Shown here piece after piece: positions 18,430 through 28,225 of a DNA stretch of 28,225 nucleotides. The DNA is from Bolinopsis microptera (lineage: Eukaryota; Ctenophora; Tentaculata; Lobata; Bolinopsidae). Made by a program: the position numbers and the translations under genes. The stretch covers positions 10,364,411-10,392,635 of the forward strand of contig NC_087073.1 of assembly GCF_026151205.1 (NCBI RefSeq). The letters are read 5' to 3'. The notes under the pieces are model-generated. The model was not told the DNA's origin, searched no databases, and saw nothing but the letters and a program-made list of their open reading frames with translations. The number at the start of each line of letters is the position of its first letter. The first letter of the stretch is position 1.

Positions 18430-21400
18430 TATCAATTACTACAGTTCAAAAAACTTGTAAGCAGTGGTCTGAAATCCTCTCCGACAGAGATTCTTGGCTG
18501 TTGCTGGAATGTGAGATCTCTCAATAATAAGATTCAACCAATCATGGAATCTATAATCGACCAAAGAATCTCTGTCCTTTTTGTCACTGAGACTTGGCTC
18601 ACCAGCATGAAGAATGATGTTACTGCTACCATCAAGTCTTACGGCTATAACTTGATTCACTACATCAGGAAAGACTCCGTTAAATGCAGAGGCGGAGGAG
18701 TTGGAATTATTTACAATTCAAGTGATTTGAACCTTACTCACGTGTGTTTGATAAGTGTGGAGATACGTTTGAAGCAGTTTTAGGCAAATTTCGGGACTCA
18801 TCGGGTGATACTGTCCTCTGTGCTTGTGTTTACCGACCAGGGTCATTGACTGATGTATTTTTTGAAGATTTGGATGAGTTTATTGGGAACATATTCATGA
18901 AATACAAGAAGTTTTTAATCTGTGGTGATCTTAATATTCATTTGGATGAACATAAATCAAGAAACACGGCCAAACTGACTGAAGTATTGGCCAGCTATGG
19001 ACTGCATCAATACGTGAGAGATCCAACTCACAACAAAGGACATATTCTGGATGTTGTAATCTCCTCTCATCAGATAGTCAATCCAAAGAGTGTCACAGTA
19101 GACTCGCACACCTCGGAAATGTTCCCAAACTGTGACCATTTCCCGGTTACTTTTAGCCTCACAAAAACAGTTGCAAGCAATCTCAACAAGAAAAAAGTTA
19201 TCACATTCAGAAATGTCAAAGAAATTGACAAAAATTGTTTTGCGGATAATCTTGCTGAGGAATTGGTTACTGTAATGGATCCTGAGGGTCTATCACAAGC
19301 TGAAATGCCGTCATTTTAAAGCCGCATCAGCCTATACAAGTCTTAGTGCCTAACTGTGCTGAATAACCATGCTCCTCTCCTCACAAAGGAAATCAAAGAA
19401 CGTAAGTCTGCCCCTTGGTTCGATGGTGAATATAAAGCACTTAGAAGCCAAAGAAGAAAAGCTGAGACAAAGTGGAAAATCTCCGGATCTTTAACTGACA
19501 AGAAACACTATGAATCAATCAAAGAGCAGTGCACAGAACTCTCAGACAGGAAGAAACATGAGTTTTTCAAAGTCGAATTCATAAAGCATTCCTATTCTTC
19601 TAAGAGTCTTTTTAGATTTGTGGACACCTTTCTTGATCGGGATAAAAGCATTGTGTTGCCTTTGTCGGAGTCTCTCAAGGACACAGTCGAAAACTTTAAC
19701 GTATATTTTCAGGAGAAAATAAAGGCAATACGTAATAACTTTGATCATGTGGAGTCTGATGATCAAACGCCCTCTTACTGCGGAGAAAAACTAGCTGAGT
19801 TCTCTCCAACTACTCTAGAAGAACTAGAGGAGATAATCAAGGCATCTGAGATCAAGTCTTCTTCAATTGACCCTCTACCTGCAAACATCTTTAAAGAAAA
19901 CCTTGAGGTTCTACTACCCGTCTTAGTTGACATAGTAAATGCTTCATTATCTTCTGGCAGTATTGATGGCGCTAAACTAGCTCATATCACACCCCTGATC
20001 AAGGGCCAGGGATTAGATAGTGATAATCTCAAGAATTACAGACCAATATCTAACCTTAGTTTTGTAGGCAAGTTGATAGAAAGAGTAGTGCTCAGGCGTC
20101 TAAATGAACATCTAGAAAACAACAACCTGAACATCCCACAGCAGTCTGGATACAAATCAAAACACAGCACCGAGACTCTGCTTGTGAGAGTTGTTAACGA
20201 TCTGCTCATTGCATCTACAGAAAGCAAGGCAACTGTTGTTCTTCTCCTAGATCTCAGCGCAGCTTTTGATACAGTTGACCACTGCAAACTACTGAACATC
20301 CTCAGAAATGAGTTGGGAATAACAGGGACAGCTTGGAAATGGTTCAGCAGCTTCCTCACAGGTAGATGTCAAACGATTAAAGTTGGAAATGAGGAATCTT
20401 ATGAGATAGTGATTAAGTTCGGAGTCCCACAGGGCTCTGTGCTGGGTCCGGTCCTGTTCAACATCTACATTCGCTCTTTGTACTCAGCAGCACATGATTT
20501 GAACTTCTCCATCCAGGGTTACGCCGACGATCATCAGCTGTATAAAAGTTTCAAGCCAAACGAGGAGCCCACCGTCCTTATCAACGATGTTCCCAAATGT
20601 TTCCAAGAAATTAATGACTGGATGAAAAAACATTATCTACAGCTCAATGCAGGAAAAACTGAGATTCTTGTTTTTGGGACACCGCTTGTTCTCCAGCAGC
20701 TGTCTATAGGGGGCGTGTTTGTTAACTCTGAGACGTGTGTCAGGCTGTCACCTGTTGCAAAGAACCTCGGATTTCGTCTCGACTCTCAACTAATCTTTGG
20801 TGAGCAAATCAAGCAACTTAAAACATCGTGTTTTCTGAAACTAAGAGACCTTGCTAAGATGAAAACATTCCTCACAACCAAACAGATGGGAACACTGACT
20901 CAAGCAATTGTAATCTCATCGCTTGACTACTGCAATGCGCTTTACTATGGTTGTAGTCAAGCCTCAATTACGCAGCTGCAGAACATTCAGAACCGAGCAT
21001 GCCGTCTGGTTTTTGGATTAAAGAAGAGAGACTCAGTCGAGGAGAAGCTCAAATCCCTTCATTGGCTCAAGGTGAAGGAAAGGATTGAGTTTAAGTTATG
21101 TTTACTGATTTTCAAAGCAGTCAATGGTGTTGCTCCTGCATATCTGTGTGATCTAGCAACATTTGTTAGTTCGAGTAGCAGAAGAACTTCCTCCTTACAC
21201 CTACCTGTCGGATCTACAAGATCGCACCCAAGAGCGTTTCAGACTGTTGCTCCGAAAATCTGGAACCAACTACCAATTGAAATTAAGACTTGTTCTGATG
21301 TTGATCTGTTCAAAACATTATTAAAAACTCACCTGTTTAAGAAAAGTTATGGCATAAGCGATTAATCGACAAAATAACTTTATCTTATTTGCTTAAACTG

Positions 21401-21645
21401 TTTAGGATGCAACCTAATGTCTTGATCTTTTTGAACTTATTAGCAATTAGACTGTTAGCTCGCTTCATAAGCATGTCATCTTCGTTCCAAAACTTTTTAT
21501 GTCCTATGCATACACTCCTTGATAGTCATCTTGATCTAGTATCTTTGTTTCACATAATAGAGCATAGGTTTTGTGGTTTATCCACTGGGCTTAGAGTTTG
21601 TGTTTAAGCTACCAAATTTTATTATTATTATTATTATAAGAAAAC
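18430..21645 (+). mobile_element. CR1 copy 2: nearly complete LINE with endonuclease and reverse transcriptase
   Basis: The polyprotein is in frame from about 18430 (SPTEILGCCWNVRSLNN, TETWL: endonuclease), with one frameshift at about 18745-18780. It continues with YRPGSLTDVFFEDLDEF and ICGDLNIHLDEH (catalytic GDLN), then NCDHFPVTF. Two in-frame stops (TAA 19317, TAG 19350) precede a long open frame of about 670 codons (19356-21365). That frame has SSIDPLPANIFKE, NYRPISNLSFVGKLIERV, LLDLSAAFDTVDH (block A), GVPQGSVLGPVLF, QGYADDHQLYKS (YADD), LNAGKTEIL, KNLGFRLDS and SSLDYCNALYYG. The 3' UTR ends in (ATT)n at about 21645. All polymerase boxes are intact, so only a few changes separate it from an active copy. 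It sits inside LINE A. Confidence 0.93.
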
Positions 21646-22674
21646 TGAGGATATAGAAATCTTCATGGGAGGTGAACGATTAAAGCAAAGTGATCACGAA
21701 AAGTTTCTTGGCGTGATCATTGATACCAAGCTAAATTGGGCCCACCACATTAGACATTTAGCCACTAAAGTATCTAGAAATGCGGGCATTCTCTACAAAC
21801 TCAAAGGCACAGTACCTAACAAAGCACTTAAGTTGATATACAACAGCTTTGTTCAGTCTCACTTGTACTACTGCTGCACAGCTTGGGGAACAAGATCACT
21901 AAACTCCGTTAAGAGAGTCTTCTCGGCCCAGAAAAAGGGCATTTGCGCTGCAGACAACCAATACCACCGCTATTTTTATGACAAAGATATGAACAGTACA
22001 CCTTCACACACAAAGGAAATGTTCAATAAACTAGAAGTATTAGCTTTACCGAACGTGATAGATAAATGTATATTATGCTTAATGCACAAAGTATATTCTA
22101 ACACTGCACCACCAAATATAATAAGAATGTTCACTGTTTCAAACTTAAACGCACCTAGAAGAGAACCTCAGTTCTTTGCAGTACCATTTAACCGTTTATG
22201 TAATTCAGACAAGAGCATTTCTTATATTGGGCCTAAGTTATATAACAAAACGGTCAACTTTATTAACAAGGACACGACTTGCCTACAAGACAAATTCTCA
22301 AATTCATTCAAGTCTACAGTCAACAAGTATGTGCTCACTGCACAAGCACTTAACCCGGATGACAAGGACTGGAACAGCTCAAATTTCGTACTTTTAGAAA
22401 CTTGAATAACTTGGTACAACTTACGTTAATTATAGTGACGAGCAACAAAACTTTTACCTCAGAACGAAATATGACTATGAGACTATCTTCAAGCATTTTT
22501 ACAATGCTATCGCTACTGCGCAATTTCACTGTCATTTACAAAGATAAAAATATCACCGCGCATTCTTCAGACCCTGTGTCGCTGTTCTAAATGTATGTAA
22601 AGAGATAAGAGTTATTTAGAATTTCTTAATAGAACTATTTAAATTTGCTAATAGCGTAATCATATTTTATACAT
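21646..22674 (+). pseudogene. LINE A: C-terminal reverse transcriptase region and 3' UTR
   Basis: The frame 21646-22405 continues LINE A after the CR1 insertion: IFMGGERLKQSDHEKFLGV, IIDTKLNWAHHIRHL, LIYNSFVQSHLYYCCTAWG, and a C-terminal GPKLYNKTVNFINKD block. These follow directly from the KLNASKTKYMIF block that ends the left part at about 18395. From 22406 an AT-rich 3' UTR runs to the insertion site of the 316-bp dimer at 22675; the true 3' end is not certain. This part of the frame is intact for about 250 codons. Confidence 0.88.
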
Positions 22675-23308
22675 CTCTATTATAATTCAGAGAATTGTTT
22701 TTGTACAATGTATAATGTTTGTACGACCGCCCACGTGTAAATCAGACGAAAAATAGGAATTTAGGGAACAACTAAAAGGTTCCATAGCAACGGTGTTTTA
22801 ATGCACACATGCACGTGCAAATATTGTTTTAACGTCATTTTGATCGGTTTTGTGGTAATTACGTTGTGTTTAAAGTGTTTTATATTTAAATCGGCTGTAT
22901 CTTCGGTTGAGATGGATATTTTTTGATGCGATTAAAACTTTCTTTCAAAGAATACTACTAGCTTCGTCCCTGTTACCACGGGCTTTCTAGTCTATATTAT
23001 AATTCAGAGAATTGTTTTTGTACACTGTACACTGTACGACCGCCCACGTGTAAATTAAATGAAAAATAGGAATTTAGGTAACAACCAAAACGTTCCATAG
23101 CAACGGTGTTTTAATGCACATATGCACGTGCAAAGATTGTTTTAACGTCATTTTGATCGGTTTTGTAGTAATTACGTTGTGTATAAAGTGTTTTATATTT
23201 AAATCGACTGTATCCTTCGTTGTGATGAATATTTTTTGATGCGATTAAAACTTTCTTTCAAAGAATACTACTAGCTTCGTCCCTGTTACCACGGGCTTTC
23301 TAGTTATT
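22675..23308 (-). mobile_element. head-to-tail dimer of a 316-bp element with 14-bp target-site duplication
   Basis: Unit 1 (22675-22990) and unit 2 (22991-23308) are about 90% alike by eye and share TATTATAATTCAGAGAATTG, GTACGACCGCCCACGTGTAA, TTGATGCGATTAAAACTTTC and TACCACGGGCTTTCTAG in order. The pair is flanked by CATATTTTATACAT at 22661-22674 and 23309-23322, so the dimer was inserted as one piece. On the - strand each unit opens with ACTAGAAAGCCCGTGGTAAC, a small bulged hairpin that is closed again by CTAGT. There is no open frame and no poly(A). A tandem SINE, a Penelope-like remnant or a circular-RNA-derived element are all possible. Confidence 0.85.
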
Positions 23309-23330
23309 CATATTTTATACATTTTCATAT

Positions 23331-23580
23331 ACTATGAAATCAATCAGCAAGAGTTAGAATCACAATATTCAGAGCAAGATGCTATGAAATCAATCAGCAA
23401 GAGTTAGAATCACAATATTCAGAGCAAGATGTTATGAAATCAATCAGCAAGAGTTAGAATCACAATATTCAGAGCAAGATACTATGAAATCAATCAGCAA
23501 GAGTTAGAATCACAATATTCAGAGCAAGATACTATGCAATCAATCAGCAAGAGTTAGAATCACAATATTCAGAGCGAGAT
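23331..23580. repeat. 50-bp minisatellite, array B (5 units)
   Basis: This has the same unit as array A at 15191, in the same orientation, with TTCAGAGCAAGAT at 23368, 23418, 23468 and 23518 and a variant TTCAGAGCGAGAT at 23568. It begins 9 bases after the right target-site duplication of the 316-bp dimer. It is not coding. Confidence 0.95.
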
Positions 23581-24542
23581 GGAAATAACAGGTATTTCAA
23601 GACTACAGTTAAAAGCCCGATATACCATCACCGGGTTATATATATAATAATATTATTTATTATAGGATTTTAATCAAGGGTGCAAATCAAACTATTTCCC
23701 GACCGGTTGAAGGTAACAACTATCAACTATGTCCGAACTACGTTGAAAGGTTGTGTAAGTGCTCTCAAAATGGTAATATGGAAACTTCCGCTTCAGCACC
23801 TTGTCTTTACAATGTCGTGTGACTGTACTCGGTAATTACAGTAAATTCATCTGTCCTGAGCTGCAGTCAACATCATTGAAACTATCTAGCCTCGGCAATT
23901 CTTATACGGTTAGATAATGAGTTGGATAAGGTATCAGCTGTAAAACTAAACCCTACCGAATTCGTGTGTTATTTTATGGCGAAATAAGTGAACAACAGTC
24001 TGTAACCTCTGAAAATAGTAGTCAGCCTAGAAAAAGAGGTTTCTCCTCGTAACCTTGAAATTCAAGAGTGAAGCCGTTTATGAAGCTAAATAGTAAATAA
24101 TGAGCCTCTAGCGTCCTTTGTCCAATCCTTAATTATTATGTAATTTTATTCAAATAAAAATAGAAAGATAGAACATAAATGAACATCTTAACGATCTGAT
24201 AAGTAGTCTGAATATAAAAAATACGGATCATAAACTAAAACAATTTCTTCAATCCTGCTCTATCAGAGGCTAATATATTCTTAAACTATACAAATCGTCC
24301 GTATTTACAAATATAATGAAATGTCCCTATAACTTAGGGGTCGTTCACATATTTCGTTATCTGAAAATAGTAGTCAGCCTAGAAAAAGAAGTTTCTCCTC
24401 GTAGCCTTGAAATTCAAGAGTTAAGCTGTTTATGAAGCTTGATTGTAAATCAGATTGTCTTTGAGTTATATAGTGTTTAAAAACCTATGAGAATCGAGAG
24501 ACATCCAAATATATGCTGAGCACTCGGACACCGGGTCGATCA
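23581..24542. other. non-coding stretch with a 79-bp dispersed direct repeat
   Basis: No gene is seen. The 79-base word beginning CTGAAAATAGTAGTCAGCCT at 24009-24087 recurs with about six changes at 24361-24439, 352 bases apart. The flanks on both sides differ, so this is a repeat pair and not a simple tandem array. Confidence 0.7.
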
Positions 24543-24760
24543 CGGAATTAAAGTACGACAATGATATAATATAAAATATTTCGATTTTATATAATCGTAT
24601 TGAACAACATTGAGGTCATACTTAAACAGCGTTTTAAGGATTCAGAGGTCTCATTTAAAAATAGCTAAATTGATAATTTTAAAAATCCTAGCTAGACGCT
24701 TCTTAACCCATCAAGTGATGCGTTATGACGTAATGTACCGTTAATGGTTTATATATTTTA
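24543..24760. repeat. duplicated segment, copy A (contains the empty mariner site)
   Basis: The sequence from CGGAATTAAAGTACGACAAT onward is repeated from 24836 and, after the transposon, from 26537 to about 26690. Copy A has TCGATTTTATATAATCG uninterrupted, which is exactly the target expected before the mariner-like insertion in copy B. Confidence 0.88.
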
Positions 24761-24886
24761 AACTGAAAAGAATGCTAAAGGTTATTGGGATAATCATACC
24801 ACACCTGGCGGCTGTCCGTAGTATACATGTCTAGACGGAATTAAAGTACGACAATGATATGATATATAAAATATTTCGATTTTATA

Positions 24887-26536
24887 CAGGGTGGCCCATA
24901 AGTGACTACCCACATGCAACCTCTTAATAACTCACGTAATTCGTCTCCAAATTGCACCATAATTTCAGAGATTATAGATATGGGTCAAACTTAGATTTCC
25001 TGAAAGTTTCGTAAGCCACGCCCAATTACAGTGGGCGTGGCGTGACACTCCCTCTTTTTCACTATTGTCTTCATAAAATGAGAACGCTTTAAGCTAAGAA
25101 CTCAAAATTTTTTGTACACATTTGGCTTGATAATTGAAAACTTTTCCCAAAGTTTCAAGTTCATTGGTTTAAATATGGCTGAGTTATGACCATTTTAAAA
25201 TCCATCGGATATGTGATCCGAGCACTCAGTCAGTGATATTTGCACTCAATTAGTGATCTCGTCACCCAATCTGATCAAGAGTAAGGCGTTAGCGTGTATT
25301 AATGAGGTTCATTGGGCTTTGATTGGATACCGATGATGACTTTGCTAGAAAGGGAAACACAAATTTTGAGGATAAAAACCAGATCATGACCTTTTCAAGA
25401 AAAGCCGTTCTCTCCACCACTTCATCCGGTCTAGTAGAGCCCCAGTGAATTGCATTCTGGGACTTGACATATCCGTTTATATGGCCTTGTCGCTGTACCA
25501 GATTTCGTCCTCAAAGTAGGGATCCACATTCTGCTTGGACAGGAATGTGTTGGCGAAATCTATCCTCGATTGGAAATCACGGTTCAAAAGTTTGTGTTTC
25601 TTTGTGATTCGGTAGGCCCGGTTAGAAAGGTCTTGCTTTAGGATTCGCTGAAGGGTTCTGCTGATGTCTAAGGCAGGAGCTCGTTTCCGGGTGCCAATCT
25701 TAGGTGTGTCCATCACGTCACCAACAACCATCGTGATGTTTTCTACAGTCCTCGCAGTTCGTCTTCTGCCGACTCTTCGCCGATCGTGTGCAGAAAACGT
25801 AAACTTAATCTTGTGATGAATGTCAAAGCAGCTTTTCCGGCAAGGGGGTGGTCGGTTGAATTTCATCTGAAATTGTCGTTTAATCTGAGGGTAGAACTCC
25901 CCATTTTCTTTCTTCAGGTAGACGAACAATCGTTGTTCTGCAGTAAAGGGAGGATAGTGAACCATTTTCGATGATTCAATGGATGGTTCATTCCTTTTTA
26001 TTGATTGTAAGGAACCTGTGACTAGCAGGGCTAACAAGCCCTGAAATGGTGACACCACCATAAATTCGTGTGATAGCGTTTTAGGTGCAGTCAGCTGTAT
26101 AGGGCTGTATAGGCCGGCCCATAAGCAGGCTGCAACCAATCAAGCGGTGCATGTGAGCCAAACAGGCCATTAACCAAGTGACGAGATCACTGACTGAGTG
26201 CTCGGATCACGTATCCGATGAGTTTTGAAATGGTCATAACTTAGCCATATTTTAACCAATGAACTTGAAACTTTGGGAAAGGTTTTCAATTATCAAGCCA
26301 AATGTGTGCAAAAAATTTTGAGTTCTTAGCTTAAAGCGTTCTCATTTTATGAAGACAATAGTGAAAAAGAGGGAGTGTCACGCCACGCCCACTGTAATTG
26401 GGCGTGGCTTACGAAACTTTCAGGAAATCTAAGTTTGACCCATATCTATAATCTCTGAAATTTTGGTGCAATTTGGAGACGAATTACGTGAGTTATTAAG
26501 AGGTTGCGTGTGGGTAGTCACTTATGGGCCACCCTG
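24887..26536. mobile_element. 1650-bp Tc1/mariner-superfamily element with 351-bp inverted repeats
   Basis: The ends are CAGGGTGGCCCATAAGTGAC and its complement. The inverted repeats span 24887-25237 and 26186-26536 and are very similar throughout. The left one then carries an extra duplicated block of about 20 bp (GCACTCA-TTAGTGAT), after which pairing resumes for a few bases. TA flanks both ends (24885-24886 and 26537-26538), and the empty site is preserved in copy A. Repeats of this length are unusual; most mariners have about 30 bp. The interior carries the N-terminal half of one transposase, on the - strand. Confidence 0.92.
25477..25965 (-). pseudogene. truncated IS630/Tc1-mariner transposase
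   Basis: The likely start is ATG 25965 (MVHYPPFTAEQRLFVYL), although the frame is open upstream to 26139. The first 60 residues are a DUF4817-type helix-turn-helix (PFTAEQRLFVYLKKENGEF, QFQMKFNRPPPCRKS). A basic hinge follows (HDRRRVGRRRTARTVENI), then the second DNA-binding part (DISRTLQRILKQDLSNRAYR) and the first catalytic aspartate in EIWYSDKA, where SDEA is usual. The frame stops two codons later. A one-base shift recovers INGYVKSQNAIHWGS and ERTAFLEKVMIW, then the similarity ends before the second catalytic Asp. The product would bind the inverted repeats at best and could not catalyse transposition. Confidence 0.85.
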
Positions 26537-26690
26537 TATAATCGTATTCAACAACATTTACGTCATACTTAAACAGCGTTTTAAGGATGAGGTCTCATTT
26601 AAAAAAGAGCTAAACTTTAAAAATCTTGGCTAGATGCTACTTAACGCGTTATGTACGTTACCTATGTACCGTTATATATTAGTGGCTTAT

Positions 26691-27436
26691 GTACCGTTAG
26701 TGGCTATATATTATATATAATATACATTTTACTGACACCACGGCATCAACGCAACTTTCCGCAAAAACCGTAAAAGATATATACAACTGAAACTTTTTTG
26801 ACTGGGTCAAATGCTTTAATGGCCTTCTAATCGGCATAAAAAATTAAAAATTGGCCAAGGAATATAAGAATTTTATTGCCCAAATTAAGGACTCCCAAGT
26901 GGTGTCAACAACTCGAATTGAATAGGTAATAATTATTTTACTCTCTCGAGTCTTGACACCACCTTAGGGTTAGACGGGTTCCGGGGTTCCTACTGTTAAC
27001 TTTAAATGGATCACTATGCAATGAAACACACCAGTTGTTACAAGTAAAGAAGTAATTATCAAACCCCACAGACAACATGTTTGTGGCACATTCTGAAATA
27101 GAACACAATTAGTATATATTATATCGACTATCATAAATATATAAACCAAATATATAGCAATTCACAATCTCCCGTTCTTTCTTAAAAAGGCTTTGAAAGA
27201 TTTAAAATATTAACTATAAAATAAAGGTGTCACAAGAAAGACTATAATCTTTCTAAATATAACTTCCCTCTTCGTGGATACATGCACAACATGTAATAGA
27301 AAATCGTTTTAAACGAACACATTATATAAATCACAAATACCAATATATTCACTCTTTTAACTTCTTCAAGTTTCAAATTAATAAGATTATTAAAATCCTT
27401 CACACACGATATTAAAAACTTTGAATACAATGTTTA
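26691..27436. other. 3' flank of the copia fragment: candidate LTR with TGACACCAC termini
   Basis: TGACACCAC occurs at 26733 and 26954, its complement GTGGTGTCA at 26899-26907, and a shorter GGTGTCA at 27226-27232. TG...CA ends with inverted tips are expected for an LTR. The 3' LTR of the - strand copia element should lie here, as 26733-27232 (500 bp), 26733-26907 (175 bp) or 26954-27232 (279 bp). A purine-rich GAAGAGGGAAG on the - strand lies about 35 bases from 27232. The second LTR lies outside the window, so this cannot be confirmed. Confidence 0.4.
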
Positions 27437-28225
27437 TTATTGGAATACAATTCTAAACAGTTCATTGTCAAATTCTCCTGACGACAATACCTCCCGTAGC
27501 AGTGAAGTTGGAGCTCCAGCTTTAGTCAAACAATCTGCAAGCTGGTTCTTTGTTGAAATCCAACGAACTGTCATTTCACTATTGTTCACTCGCTGTCTCA
27601 GGCAAGCTATTGGTATCCTCAATCCCTTGTCATCAACATTTTTCGAGGTTTGGATAGCATCATGTAGAGACTTGCAATCAGTCATTACAATGACATCAAG
27701 TTTTCCAGATAACATGATCTCACTCAGCTGAGCTTGGATCAACTCACATGTTTCCACTGCTTCGATCATTGCCCAACTCTCCGCTGCTAAAGTACTTTTA
27801 CATACTGTCCGGATTTTTCTACTCTGCCATGTAATGGGGCAGGATTTTCCTGTAAGCGAAACAAGGAAAATTATGAAGCCTCCCTGAGAGCTACCGTCCT
27901 TCAAGTTTCCATACGATGTATCACAGAAAACCACTAAGACTGACTCAGGCAACAGTAGTTTCTTAAACCTGAGTGTTAGAGGATTCTTTTCTAAGAACTT
28001 TACTGTTTTGTTTACCATTTTCAAATCTGCGATGGTCCCTTCAGTCACAGAATTACTAGCAAAACAGTACATGTAGCATAAGCTACATCTGGCCGTGTCT
28101 GTGTTGATACCCACAACAACTGTCCACACACAGTTCTCAGTTGTTGCTTTTCTTCCTCGTTGATTGGGAGCGTATTTCGATTCACTCGGGTGGGGTCGAT
28201 CTCTATTCTTGAAATCTGGTCTGCA
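27437..28225 (-). pseudogene. Ty1/copia-type Pol C-terminus: RNase H domain (partial, runs off the window)
   Basis: The - strand frame is open from the window edge at 28225 to a stop at 27437 (262 codons). It carries the end of the reverse transcriptase connection (TEGTIADLKMVNKTVKFL) and then a complete copia RNase H: VLVVFCDTSYGN (first Asp), CPITWQSRKIRTVCKSTLAA followed by ESW (Glu), VIVMTDCKSLHDAI (Asp), WISTKNQLADCLTKAG (last Asp). RNase H removes the RNA strand of the RNA-DNA hybrid during reverse transcription. All four acidic residues are present. The order polymerase-then-RNase H at the very end of Pol, with an ADCLTK motif, is typical of copia and of the GalEa-like copia elements of aquatic invertebrates. 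Polymerase, integrase and gag would lie beyond 28225. Intactness of the whole element is unknown. Confidence 0.85.

Larger units (their letters stand above)
24836..26690. repeat. duplicated segment, copy B, interrupted by the mariner-like element
   Basis: The left part is 24836-24886 and the right part is 26537 to about 26690. Joined, they match copy A apart from scattered substitutions and short indels. The period between copies was about 293 bases. Confidence 0.85.

Noticed and set aside
22675-23308. Helitron (TC start, CTAG end with nearby hairpin)
   Set aside because: The + strand could be read that way, but the exact 14-bp direct repeat on both sides is not expected from Helitron insertion, which makes no target duplication.
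22675-23308. Hammerhead ribozyme in the dimer units, as in retrozymes
   Set aside because: No CTGATGA core with a following GAAA was found on either strand by eye. A covariance search could still find a variant.
15191-23580. 50-bp repeats as a CRISPR array
   Set aside because: The units are directly tandem with no unique spacers, and the genome is eukaryotic.
25966-26139. Upstream 58 codons of the transposase frame as part of the protein
   Set aside because: The family pattern starts at MVHYPPFTAEQ. The upstream residues show no similarity to a DNA-binding domain and overlap the region before the inverted repeat.
1-28225. tRNA, rRNA or a multi-gene defence-type system
   Set aside because: No cloverleaf, rRNA block or gene cluster of that type was seen on either strand.

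Overview
This is a eukaryotic, almost certainly invertebrate animal, genomic window. It is AT-rich and intron-containing, and most of it is transposable elements nested inside one another. Two host loci can be read. The first is the start of an SLC12A9-like cation-chloride cotransporter-family gene on the + strand: three exons at about 8.1, 12.4 and 13.0 kb whose splice phases fit together. The second is a rhodopsin-class GPCR on the - strand at 13.8-14.8 kb, carrying one frameshift. The mix of CR1-type and RTE-like LINEs, a copia RNase H fragment, a Tc1/mariner-superfamily element and a pogo/Tigger-like MITE would suit a cnidarian, a sponge or another invertebrate. I cannot name the species.

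Layout. 1-5437: a block bounded by about 139-bp inverted repeats. It holds a - strand CR1/Rex-like LINE (LINE C) split by a later insertion. That insertion contains a 5'-truncated CR1 copy, which itself carries a small poly(A)-tailed retroposed sequence and a 1.34-kb near-palindromic foldback element. 6196-7746: a 5'-truncated LINE (LINE D) with a perfect 12-bp target-site duplication. 8120-13193: SLC12A9-like exons 1-3. Intron 1 (about 4.2 kb) holds a repeat ending in an ACTAG hairpin, hairpins, a Tigger-like MITE and a 26-unit 18-bp minisatellite lying just before the exon 2 acceptor. 13823-14811: the GPCR, antisense and apparently inside SLC12A9 intron 3. 15.2-16.4 kb: a 50-bp minisatellite, a foldback MITE, a LINE tail and a 15-C run. 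16390-22674: LINE A, interrupted by a nearly complete CR1 (18430-21645). 22675-23308: a head-to-tail dimer of 316-bp units with a 14-bp target-site duplication. 23331-23580: a second array of the same 50-bp minisatellite. 24543-26690: a duplicated segment, one copy of which holds a 1650-bp mariner-like element with 351-bp terminal inverted repeats and a broken transposase. 26733-28225: the 3' end of a copia-type retrotransposon on the - strand.

The window holds no operon-like or defence-like protein system. The best signals concern genome structure. A minisatellite repeats a 3' splice-site-like motif next to a genuine acceptor and in its reading phase, with a stop codon between them. Several insertions can be dated and bounded because a second, empty copy of the target lies in the same window. 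A small structured RNA appears to have been retroposed. A bulged hairpin is shared by dispersed repeats. No database search was possible; family names rest on motifs and on the order of conserved blocks.
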